Shown here in pieces: positions 1 to 5,243 of a DNA stretch of 5,258 nt. Each line of letters opens with the position of its first letter. Within the stretch, counting starts at the first letter, position 1. Position numbers and translations under genes: made by a program. Source of the DNA: Nonomuraea sp. (GTDB lineage: Bacteria; Actinomycetota; Actinomycetes; Streptosporangiales; Streptosporangiaceae); contig JABFVJ010000429.1 in NCBI GenBank assembly GCA_013362835.1, positions 1 to 5,258 on the forward strand. The letters run 5' to 3'. A model generated the notes under the pieces. It saw only the letters and a list, made by a program, of their open reading frames with translations. It was not told the DNA's origin and did not search any database.

Positions 1-308
1 AGCCGTCCGGCCCGAGCCCGCACTTCCACAAGTCCATCTCGGAGTCCTTCTACATCCTCGAAGGCTCGGTCCGCATCTACGACGGCATCCGCTGGATCGA
101 CACCGAGCCCGGCGACTGGGTCCACGTACCGGAGGGCGGCATCCACGCCTTCCGCAACGAATCCGGCGCCCCGGCCACCATGCTCCTGCACTTCGCCCCC
201 GGCGCCCCGCGCGAGGGCTACTTCGAGGACCTCCCCGACCTGGCGACCAAGAGCGACGAGGAGAAGGCCGAGTTCTTCATCCGCCACGACACGTACTGGC
301 TCGGCTGA
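1..308 (+). CDS. Cupin-domain protein, 3' part (5' end outside window)
   Basis: Reading in the frame that starts at base 3 gives 101 codons up to the TGA at 306-308; the start lies upstream of the window. Both conserved cupin motifs are complete. Motif 1 is HFHKSISESFYILEG, matching HxH(x)4E(x)6G, with the two His and the Glu as expected metal ligands. Motif 2 is GDWVHVPEGGIHAFRN, matching G(x)5PxG(x)2H(x)3N, with the fourth ligand His. The fold is therefore a small single-domain Cupin_2 barrel that very likely binds a metal. A charged tail of about 35 residues, ending in YWLG, follows the barrel. No substrate can be named: this family includes dioxygenases, isomerases and small-molecule-binding proteins. 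The gene converges on the MarR gene with a 35-bp gap, so it is probably not in the same transcription unit as the amidase locus. The family call is firm and the function unknown. Confidence 0.9.
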   Translation, partial: PSGPSPHFHKSISESFYILEGSVRIYDGIRWIDTEPGDWVHVPEGGIHAFRNESGAPATMLLHFAPGAPREGYFEDLPDLATKSDEEKAEFFIRHDTYWLG

Positions 309-343
309 CCCACCCCACCGCCGCCTTACGGCTCCGGCAGTGG

Positions 344-790
344 TCAGGACTTGAGGGGGGAGTAGTCGAGGGCGGTCACCAGGGCTTCCAGTTCGTGCAT
401 CAGGTGTTCCGTGCGGTCCTTGCCGAACGCGAGGGCGATCGCGCGGTGGTGCTCGGCCACCGCCCCGTCCACGCGTGCCAGCAGGTCGTGGCCACGGCCG
501 GCCAGGAAGACCGCGACCCGCCGCCGGTCCCCCGCCGACGTCCCCCGGTAGACCAGGGCGCGGTCGATCAGGCGGTCGACCGCCTTGGTGAGGGTCGGGT
601 GCGGCATGAGCACCGCTTCGGCCAGCTCCCCCATCGAATGGCCGCGTCCGTCGGCGAGCGCGCGCAGGATGCGCCACTGTTCGACGGTCACGTCCTCGCC
701 GGTCAGCGTCGCCGCGAGGTCCCGGTTGACGCTCCGCTCGGCGCGGCTGAGCAGGTACGCGAGTGAGGACCCGAGCCCGGAAGTAGCCAT
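344..790 (-). CDS. MarR-family winged-helix transcriptional regulator
   Basis: This 148-residue protein has the usual MarR length and layout. An N-terminal dimer helix (about residues 5-30) comes first, then VEQWRILRAL (36-45). The helix-turn-helix spans about 51-80, with a recognition helix near MPHPTLTKAVDRLIDR (62-77). The wing (82-95) carries the family signature GDRRRVAVFL, and a C-terminal dimer helix follows (about 100-140). Proteins of this kind bind palindromic operators as dimers and usually leave DNA when a small ligand binds. The ATG at 790-788 is preceded on the minus strand by GAAAGGA (808-802), a ribosome binding site about 11 nt away, which is rather long. It is transcribed divergently from the AmiC-like gene across 51 bp, the classic position of a local regulator that controls both itself and the neighbour. 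By analogy with the MarR-type AmiA repressor of the mycobacterial acetamidase locus it is probably the repressor of this locus. That role is inferred. Confidence 0.93.
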   Translation of the reverse strand: MATSGLGSSLAYLLSRAERSVNRDLAATLTGEDVTVEQWRILRALADGRGHSMGELAEAVLMPHPTLTKAVDRLIDRALVYRGTSAGDRRRVAVFLAGRGHDLLARVDGAVAEHHRAIALAFGKDRTEHLMHELEALVTALDYSPLKS

Positions 791-804
791 GAGAAATTAG
801 GTCC

Positions 805-819
805 TTTCACCGGAGAGCT
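805..819. promoter_or_regulatory. Candidate operator, copy 1 (TTTCACCGGAGAGCT)
   Basis: This 15-bp sequence lies in the divergent MarR/AmiC-like control region and recurs at 1913-1927 with 12 of 15 identities; the three differences are all transitions. Its core reads TTTC-N4-GAGA, an imperfect version of the TTTC-N4-GAAA inverted repeat seen at the second site. The left end overlaps the ribosome binding site complement of the MarR gene (GAAAGGA on the minus strand), so part of the match could come from that. The right part, CACCGGAGAGCT, is not explained that way. Binding by the local MarR protein is inferred from position and from the repeat. Confidence 0.5.
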
Positions 820-834
820 AAACGGGAGGATACT
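805..834 (+). promoter_or_regulatory. Possible promoter of the AmiC-like gene
   Basis: A weak -35-like TTTCAC (805-810) is followed after 18 bp by GATACT (829-834), a 5-of-6 fit to TATACT but lacking the first T of TANNNT. GATACT ends 7 nt before the GTG at 842, the spacing expected for a leaderless transcript. The purine run GGGAGGA (824-830) could instead be a ribosome binding site, 11 nt from the GTG, with a promoter further upstream. The two readings exclude each other and the sequence does not decide. On the minus strand TATCCT (832-827) could be the -10 of the MarR gene, so the two promoters may overlap. Confidence 0.35.
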
Positions 835-841
835 CGTCGGC

Positions 842-1921
842 GTGGCGCCGATCGTCGATCCTTTCGAGGCCCGGCTCATCCCTTCGGACGCGGTCAGGAT
901 CGGCCTGGTCGTGCCCGTGTCCGGGGTGCTCGGGCTGGTGGGGCCGTGCGCGATCAACTGCGCGGTGCTGGCGGCCGAGGAGGTCAACGCCCGGGGCGGG
1001 GTGCTCGGCAGGCAGGTCGAGCTGGTGCTCGTGGACGGCGGGCGGCCGGGGCGCGAGGTGGCCGCCGAGGTGGCCGAGCTGGTCGGGTCGGGCACGGTCG
1101 AGGCGGTGGCGGGCACGCACGCGAGCGACGTACGCGTGGACGTGGTCGCGGCTATCGCGGGCCGGGTGCCGTTCGTGTACGCGCCGCCGTACGAGGGGGG
1201 CGGGCACGCGCCGGGCGTCTACTTCCTGGGCGAGACCCCGGGCCGGCAGCTCGAACCCGGCATCGAGTGGCTGGTCGGGGCGCGCCGGGCACGCCGCTGG
1301 TACCTGCTGGGCAACGACTACATCTGGCCACGCCTGGTGAGCGCGGGCGCGCGCAGGAGGCTGCGCGCACGCGGCGCGACGGTCGTCGGCGAGACCTACG
1401 TCAGGTACGGCGAGGCCGTCGACTGGCTCGACCGGGTGGCCGCCGCCCGCCCCGACGCGATCCTGCTCACGCTGATCGGCAGCGACCTGGTGGCCTTCAA
1501 CCGCGCGTACGCGGCGAGCGGCCTCGGCGCGGCCAGGCTCTGCGGGGCGCTGGAGGAGCACGGCCTGCTCGGCATCGGCGGCGACGGCACCGGCGAGCTG
1601 TACACGTCGATGGGCTACTTCCGCGACCTGCCGACCGAGGCGAGCCTGCACTTCGCCGAGCGGTACGCAACCAGGTTCGGCGCGGACGCCCCCATGCTGA
1701 ACGCCCACGGCCAGGGCTGCTACGAGGCCGTCGCGATGCTCGCCGCCCTGTCGCGCCGGGCGGGCAGCCTCGCGGTGCCCGAACTCGACGCGGTCGCCGA
1801 CGGCACCACGATCGTCAGCGCGCGCGGCCCGCTCACTCTGCTCAACCGGCAGGTGCGGCGGACGGTCCACCTCGGCAGGGCGGATGGCCTGGACTTCTTT
1901 CTAGAGAAACCTTTTCACTAG
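842..1921 (+). CDS. AmiC/UrtA-like type I periplasmic-binding-fold protein without signal peptide (probable cytosolic ligand sensor)
   Basis: This 359-residue protein has the fold of branched-chain amino acid/urea/amide binding proteins. The first lobe begins AVRIGLVVPVSGVLG (17-31), followed by AAEEVNARGGVLGRQVELVLVDGG (44-67). Family landmarks are PFVYAPPYEGG (110-120) and LLGNDYIWPR (155-164), which match the PTPYEG and GSDYIYPR segments of Pseudomonas aeruginosa AmiC and also UrtA-type proteins. The second lobe includes RPDAILLTLIGSD (203-215). The N-terminus, MAPIVDPFEARLIPSD, has no charged-then-hydrophobic stretch and no lipobox Cys, so export is unlikely. That agrees with AmiC, a cytosolic amide sensor, and not with a transporter subunit; no ABC permease or ATPase gene lies nearby. 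GTG at 842 is used because the fold begins at about residue 17 and no better start lies upstream in frame. It ends in TAG within the palindrome at 1897-1925. The ligand is unknown; an amide or a related nitrogen compound is inferred from the neighbours. Confidence 0.85.
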   Translation: MAPIVDPFEARLIPSDAVRIGLVVPVSGVLGLVGPCAINCAVLAAEEVNARGGVLGRQVELVLVDGGRPGREVAAEVAELVGSGTVEAVAGTHASDVRVDVVAAIAGRVPFVYAPPYEGGGHAPGVYFLGETPGRQLEPGIEWLVGARRARRWYLLGNDYIWPRLVSAGARRRLRARGATVVGETYVRYGEAVDWLDRVAAARPDAILLTLIGSDLVAFNRAYAASGLGAARLCGALEEHGLLGIGGDGTGELYTSMGYFRDLPTEASLHFAERYATRFGADAPMLNAHGQGCYEAVAMLAALSRRAGSLAVPELDAVADGTTIVSARGPLTLLNRQVRRTVHLGRADGLDFFLEKPFH

Positions 1922-1925
1922 AAAG
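1897..1925. repeat. Near-perfect 29-bp inverted repeat over the stop codon
   Basis: The arms CTTTCTAG (1897-1904) and CTAGAAAG (1918-1925) are exact reverse complements. Inside them GAAA (1906-1909) pairs with TTTC (1913-1916) around the centre CCT, and only the A/A pair at 1905/1917 fails. It also reads as two tandem TTTC-N4-GAAA elements (1898-1909 and 1913-1924) spaced 15 bp apart. The site is an AT-rich island in a very GC-rich window and includes the TAG stop codon at 1919-1921. It could be a two-site operator or an RNA hairpin at the gene end. There is no following run of T, so a simple intrinsic terminator is not favoured. Confidence 0.7.
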
Positions 1926-1940
1926 CTTTGGCTTTAAGGT
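1913..1940 (+). promoter_or_regulatory. Candidate promoter/operator of the permease-amidase pair
   Basis: TTTCACTAGAAAGCT (1913-1927) repeats the motif of the divergent region at 805-819. Its TTTCAC could serve as a weak -35, and TAAGGT (1935-1940) fits TANNNT after a 16-bp spacer. A start near 1947 would leave a short leader of roughly 28 nt carrying the strong ribosome binding site at 1962-1967. If real, the permease and amidase can be made separately from the AmiC-like gene, and a repressor on the motif would block the -35. The repeat is seen directly; promoter activity is inferred. Confidence 0.45.
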
Positions 1941-1961
1941 GCGTAGCGCCCCCCACGCTTC

Positions 1962-1967
1962 GAGGAG
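1962..1967 (+). promoter_or_regulatory. Ribosome binding site of the permease gene
   Basis: GAGGAG lies 7 nt before the ATG at 1975, an ideal Shine-Dalgarno match and spacing. It fixes this ATG as the start of the permease. The same frame stays open upstream to 946, but that stretch reads as Arg/Gly-rich out-of-frame translation of the AmiC-like gene. Confidence 0.85.
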
Positions 1968-1974
1968 CCCGTAC

Positions 1975-3342
1975 ATGAGCAGTATCGAGCAGTTCGGTTA
2001 CCGCCAGGAACTCCAGCGTTCCTTAGGCTTCACCGACCTGATGATCTACGGCCTGATCTTCATGGTGCCGATCGCGCCCTTCGGCATCTTCGGCAACGTC
2101 TTCTCCGTCTCCCACGGGATGGTGGCGCTGGCGTACGTCATCGGGCTGGTGGCGATGGCGTTCACGGCGCTGTCGTACGCGCAGATGGCCCGCGCGTTCC
2201 CGATGGCCGGCTCGGTCTACACCTACGCGGGACGCGGCATCGGCGCGCCTGTCGGGTTCATGGCCGGGTGGGCGATCCTGCTCGACTACGTGCTCGTGCC
2301 CGCGCTGCTCTACCTGGTGGCCAGCGCCGCCATGAACTCGTTCGTGCCCGGCATTCCCGTGTGGGGCTGGCTGGTCCTGTTCGTGCTGCTCAACACGGTC
2401 GTCAACTACCTGGGCATCCAGATGACGGCGCGGATCACCAGGGTCATGCTGGTGGCCGAGCTGGCCGTACTGGCGATCTTCCTGGTGGTCGGCGGCATCG
2501 CGCTGGCCCAGGGCAAGGCGGAGACCAGCGCGTTCACCCCGATCTTCGAGTCGTCCGGGTTCACCTGGACCGTGGTCTTCGGCGCCGCGTCGGTGGCGGT
2601 GCTGTCGTTCCTCGGCTTCGACGGCATCTCGACGCTGGCCGAGGAGAACCGCGAGGGCGGCGAGCGGCTCGGCCGTTCGATGGTGGTCGCGCTCGGCCTC
2701 GCGGCCGTCCTGTTCGTGGTGCAGACGTGGGTGGCCGCGCTGCTCACGCCCAACCGTGAGGCCCTGATCGCCAACGGCGATCCGGCGGGCAGCGCGTTCT
2801 ACGACACCGCCGAGTTCGCGGGCGGGCACTGGCTGTCGGTGCTCACCGCCGTGGCCACGGCCGTGGCGTGGGGCTTCGCCAACTCGCTCGTGGCCCAGGC
2901 GGCCACCTCGCGGCTGCTGTTCGCGATGGCCCGCGACCGTATGCTCCCCTCGTTCCTGTCCAGGGTGGACCCCAAGCACAAGGTCCCGGTCAACGCGACG
3001 CTGCTGGTGGCCGCGATCTCGCTGGTCCTCGGCATCTGGATGAGCACCAGGGAGAACGGCATCGGCGAGCTGGCCTCACTGGTCAACTTCGGCGCGATGA
3101 CCGCCTTCCTGCTGCTGCACATCGCGGTGATCGTGCACTACGTGATCCGCAGCCGCAGCGGCAACCTGCTGATGCACCTCGTGGTGCCCGTGATCGGCTT
3201 CGTCGTCCTGGTGGCCGTGGTGTACAACCAGAACGTCGCCGCCCAGTGGGTGGGCGGCATCTGGCTGGCCGTCGGCCTCGTCGTCCTCGGTCTCACCTAC
3301 CTGTTCGGCCGCAGGCCCGTTCTCCCCTCGGAGGTCAAGTGA
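1975..3342 (+). CDS. APC-superfamily (amino acid/polyamine/organocation) permease
   Basis: This 455-residue integral membrane protein has the usual APC length and about 12 predicted membrane helices, roughly at 20-42, 48-68, 92-118, 127-147, 153-176, 198-216, 234-256, 286-312, 340-357, 365-390, 400-418 and 424-445. The N-terminal segment LGFTDLMIYGLIFMVPIAPF (17-36) corresponds to the unwound substrate-binding helix 1. SYAQMARAFPMAGSVYTYAG (67-86) is the family's conserved helix 2-3 region. FLGFDGISTLAEENREG (212-228) is the helix 6 motif, and LLFAMARDRMLPSFLSRVDP (314-333) is the conserved loop after helix 8. It is a proton- or ion-coupled importer or an exchanger in the cytoplasmic membrane. 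The 4-bp overlap with the amidase gene suggests it brings in the amidase substrate or exchanges a product. APC members usually carry amino acids or amines, so the substrate may be an amino acid amide or amine-like compound and not acetamide. This point is inference. Confidence 0.92.
   Translation: MSSIEQFGYRQELQRSLGFTDLMIYGLIFMVPIAPFGIFGNVFSVSHGMVALAYVIGLVAMAFTALSYAQMARAFPMAGSVYTYAGRGIGAPVGFMAGWAILLDYVLVPALLYLVASAAMNSFVPGIPVWGWLVLFVLLNTVVNYLGIQMTARITRVMLVAELAVLAIFLVVGGIALAQGKAETSAFTPIFESSGFTWTVVFGAASVAVLSFLGFDGISTLAEENREGGERLGRSMVVALGLAAVLFVVQTWVAALLTPNREALIANGDPAGSAFYDTAEFAGGHWLSVLTAVATAVAWGFANSLVAQAATSRLLFAMARDRMLPSFLSRVDPKHKVPVNATLLVAAISLVLGIWMSTRENGIGELASLVNFGAMTAFLLLHIAVIVHYVIRSRSGNLLMHLVVPVIGFVVLVAVVYNQNVAAQWVGGIWLAVGLVVLGLTYLFGRRPVLPSEVK
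3330..3334 (+). promoter_or_regulatory. Ribosome binding site of the amidase gene, inside the permease gene
   Basis: GGAGG lies only 4 nt before the GTG at 3339, shorter than usual, and within the last codons of the permease. Together with the GTGA overlap (GTG start and TGA stop sharing bases) this points to translational coupling of the two genes. Confidence 0.65.
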
Positions 3343-4343
3343 ACGTCGTCTCCTACCACCCCACGCCGGAGGAGCTCAGCTACACCTTCGGCGGCCGCGC
3401 GGCCCTGGGCAGGGTGCGGCCGGGGACGGTCATGGAGCTGTACACCGAGGACTGCTTCGGCGGCCTGGTGCGGAGCGTCGACGACCTGCCGTCGCGGGTC
3501 TGCGAGTTCCCCTACCTGAACCCGGTGACCGGCCCGTTCCACGTGGAGGGGGCCGAGCCGGGCGACACGCTGGCGCTGCACTTCGTCAGGATCACGCCGG
3601 CCAGGGACTGGGCGGTCTCCACGACGTTCCCGCACTTCGGCGCGCTGACCGGCACCCACACCACGGCCATGCTGCAGCCGCCGCTGGAGGAGCGGGTCTG
3701 GCGCTACGACATCGACCTGGACAAGGGCGTGGCCGTCTACCACGCCCGCAACAGCGACTTCAGCGTGGCGCTGCCGCTCGACCCGATGCACGGCACGGTG
3801 GGCGTGGCCCCGGGCGCGAACGAGGCCCGCATGACGATCACGCCGGACGCGCACGGCGGCAACATGGACACTCCGGAGCTGCGCGCCGGCGTCACCGTCT
3901 ACCTGGGTGTCAACGTCGAGGGCGGCATGTTCTCGATCGGTGACGGCCATGGTCTGCAGGGGCACGGTGAGGTCTGCGGCACGGCTGTGGAGTCGGCCAT
4001 GAACACCGTGGTCGCGGTCGAGCTGATCAAGGGCGTGGCCACGCCGTGGCCCCGGCTGGAGGACGATCTGCACCTGATGTCCACCGGCTCGGCGCGGCCG
4101 CTGGAGGACGCGTACCGGATCAGCCAGCACGACCTGGTGACCTGGACGTCGGAGCTGACCGGGCTCGACACGCTGGACGCGTACCAGCTGGTCAGCCAGG
4201 CGGGCCAGGCGCCGGTCGGCAACGTGTGCGACACCAACTACACGATGGTCGCCAAACTGCCCAAGACCTACCTGGGCGCGCCGTCGGTGTACGAGGACAC
4301 GCACGCGCGGCTCCGGGCCCTGGGGGCGCAGTACGACGCATGA
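3339..4343 (+). CDS. Acetamidase/formamidase-family (FmdA/AmdA) amidohydrolase
   Basis: This 334-residue cytosolic enzyme belongs to the FmdA_AmdA family, which hydrolyses small amides such as formamide or acetamide to ammonia and the acid. Landmarks in order are ELYTEDCFGG (33-42), NPVTGPFHVEGAEPGDTLAL (61-80), THTTAM (106-111), the segment HGGNMDTPELRAGVTVYLGV (172-191), then NVEGGMFSIGDGHGLQGHGE (192-211) followed by VCGTAVES (212-219). The His- and Asp-rich IGDGHGLQGHGE stretch and GNMD are the most conserved parts of the family and are intact. The protein is shorter than the roughly 400-residue FmdA and mycobacterial acetamidase and nearer to the compact roughly 300-residue branch, so the substrate may differ. 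GTG at 3339 was chosen because the family N-terminus (HPTPEELSYTFGG, residues 7-19) follows at once and GGAGG lies 4 nt upstream. It overlaps the permease stop codon by 4 bp. Family assignment is firm and the substrate inferred. Confidence 0.92.
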   Translation: MNVVSYHPTPEELSYTFGGRAALGRVRPGTVMELYTEDCFGGLVRSVDDLPSRVCEFPYLNPVTGPFHVEGAEPGDTLALHFVRITPARDWAVSTTFPHFGALTGTHTTAMLQPPLEERVWRYDIDLDKGVAVYHARNSDFSVALPLDPMHGTVGVAPGANEARMTITPDAHGGNMDTPELRAGVTVYLGVNVEGGMFSIGDGHGLQGHGEVCGTAVESAMNTVVAVELIKGVATPWPRLEDDLHLMSTGSARPLEDAYRISQHDLVTWTSELTGLDTLDAYQLVSQAGQAPVGNVCDTNYTMVAKLPKTYLGAPSVYEDTHARLRALGAQYDA

Positions 4344-4382
4344 ACAGTACCGCGCTTGGGTAAACCTTGGTGTCGCAGGTCA

Positions 4383-4421
4383 GAGCACTGATCATCTTCC
4401 CCGTACAGTGGGAAAGTGCTC
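4383..4421. repeat. Bulged inverted repeat across the protease start
   Basis: GAGCACT (4383-4389) is the exact reverse complement of AGTGCTC (4415-4421), and TTCCC (4397-4401) pairs with GGGAA (4410-4414) directly inside the right arm. The left arm has a 7-nt insertion (4390-4396) between its two parts. The right arm contains the -10 to start-codon spacer and the GTG itself. It could be an operator for an unknown regulator. It cannot form fully in the mRNA if transcription begins at 4416. Confidence 0.45.
4404..4415 (+). promoter_or_regulatory. -10 element for a leaderless protease transcript
   Basis: TACAGT (4404-4409) fits TANNNT and is followed by six bases, GGGAAA, before the GTG at 4416. 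This is the typical geometry of leaderless genes in actinobacteria, where the first base of the start codon is the transcription start. No good Shine-Dalgarno sequence precedes the GTG at normal spacing, and no convincing -35 is seen. Confidence 0.55.
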
Positions 4422-5243
4422 AGGTTGATGCTGTCTCTGGTCCTGCTCGATCCGGCCGGCGTCGCCGGCGTCGCGCAGCAGAGCGTCCCCGTCCCCCGCG
4501 TGCTGACCCCCCACGGCGACCGCCTGGGTTTCGCGCCGGTGCCGCGCCCCTACACGGGGGCGCGGCGCCTGACCGGGGTGCTGCTCGGCCATGATCCCGT
4601 CACCCGCACGGACGTGTGGTGCGGGGGCGCGGTGATCGGCTCGCGCAGCCGCAGCCTGGTGCTGACGGCCGCGCACTGCCTCTACCACCAGGGCCGGCCG
4701 CTCAGGCGGCTGACCTTCCTGCCCGGCTTCGACCAGGGCAATCCCCGGCTCGGGGTCTGGCCCGCGGTGCGTACGTGGGTGCCCGCCCGCTGGCGCGCCC
4801 ACCCCGACTCGGCCGCCACGCTCCCCTACGACGTCGGCCTGGTCGGGGTCGTCAAGCGGAAGCGCCCGCTGGAGGCGGTGACCGGCCGTGGGCTGCCGCC
4901 GTTGCCCACCACCAGGGGCGCCGGGCTGCGCGGGCTCGAACTGCTCGGCTACCCGGCGGGCAAGCGTTACCCGGGCACGCAGATGTACCGCTGCCTCGGC
5001 GACGCGGTCGAGGGCTCGTCGGTCGGCCCCGGGGTCATGGTCACCCGCAACTGCCACGCCGCCGCCGGGGGCAGCGGCGGCCCGGCCCTGTACGGCGGCT
5101 CGGTGGCGGGCGTGGTGTCCTCCTCCAGCCCGCTGAGCGACACGAACGGCTATACGGTGCTCGCCCGACTCGGCGGCGGCACGTTCGACCGCATGTTCGC
5201 CAAAGCCGACGAAACGATGCGCCTCAGGAAGCCCGCGGCCTGA
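4416..5243 (+). CDS. Secreted trypsin-like (S1/V8-like) serine protease
   Basis: This 275-residue protein carries a complete chymotrypsin-fold catalytic triad: His87 in LTAAHC (83-88), Asp139 in YDVGLV (138-143) and Ser220 in AAGGSGGPAL (216-225). The four Cys would pair as C69-C88, the classic disulfide next to the active His, and C193-C213. The N-terminus has Arg3 and a hydrophobic stretch (LMLSLVLL, 4-11) ending near GVA-QQ (about residue 20), a short Sec-type signal. A propeptide-like or linker stretch to about residue 45 precedes the protease domain. Export and extracellular protein cleavage are therefore likely; specificity cannot be read from this. The short n-region and the Asp12-Pro13 in the signal are slightly unusual. 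GTG at 4416 is preferred from the leaderless -10 signal; ATG at 4428 would cut the signal to an unlikely length. It follows the amidase by 72 bp and appears to be a separate transcription unit unrelated to amide use. Confidence 0.9.
   Translation: MLRLMLSLVLLDPAGVAGVAQQSVPVPRVLTPHGDRLGFAPVPRPYTGARRLTGVLLGHDPVTRTDVWCGGAVIGSRSRSLVLTAAHCLYHQGRPLRRLTFLPGFDQGNPRLGVWPAVRTWVPARWRAHPDSAATLPYDVGLVGVVKRKRPLEAVTGRGLPPLPTTRGAGLRGLELLGYPAGKRYPGTQMYRCLGDAVEGSSVGPGVMVTRNCHAAAGGSGGPALYGGSVAGVVSSSSPLSDTNGYTVLARLGGGTFDRMFAKADETMRLRKPAA

Noticed and set aside
318..340. Intrinsic terminator between the convergent cupin and MarR genes
   Set aside because: Only a 4-bp stem GCCG/CGGC (320-323 and 329-332) with a CCTTA loop is present, without a T run on either strand; too weak to call.
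818..1870. Long open frame on the minus strand opposite the AmiC-like gene
   Set aside because: The translation is rich in Arg, Ala, His and Gln with no recognisable domain, as expected for antisense reading of GC-rich coding DNA. The plus strand has a full, recognisable family protein.
946..1974. N-terminal extension or fusion of the permease reading back to 946
   Set aside because: This stretch is Arg/Gly-rich out-of-frame translation of the AmiC-like gene. The ATG at 1975 has an ideal GAGGAG 7 nt upstream and matches the usual APC N-terminus.
2023..2979. Minus-strand open frame of 318 codons opposite the permease
   Set aside because: It is highly biased (HEQ/RG-rich) and has no family features; the plus strand codes for a clear membrane transporter.
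2868..3338. N-terminal extension of the amidase into the permease gene
   Set aside because: The extension is compositionally biased shadow sequence; the family N-terminus begins just after GTG 3339.
3297..4304. Minus-strand open frame of 335 codons opposite the amidase
   Set aside because: It is low-complexity Arg/His/Val-rich shadow translation with no ribosome binding site worth naming, against an intact FmdA/AmdA protein on the plus strand.
842..4343. Reading the AmiC-like gene and permease as parts of an ABC uptake system
   Set aside because: The permease is an APC secondary transporter, there is no ATPase gene, and the binding protein lacks an export signal.
4344..4382. Terminator or regulatory repeat after the amidase (CTTGG at 4355-4359 and 4366-4370)
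   Set aside because: The 5-bp direct repeat is one helical turn apart but too short to be meaningful, and no stable hairpin with a T run is visible in the gap.
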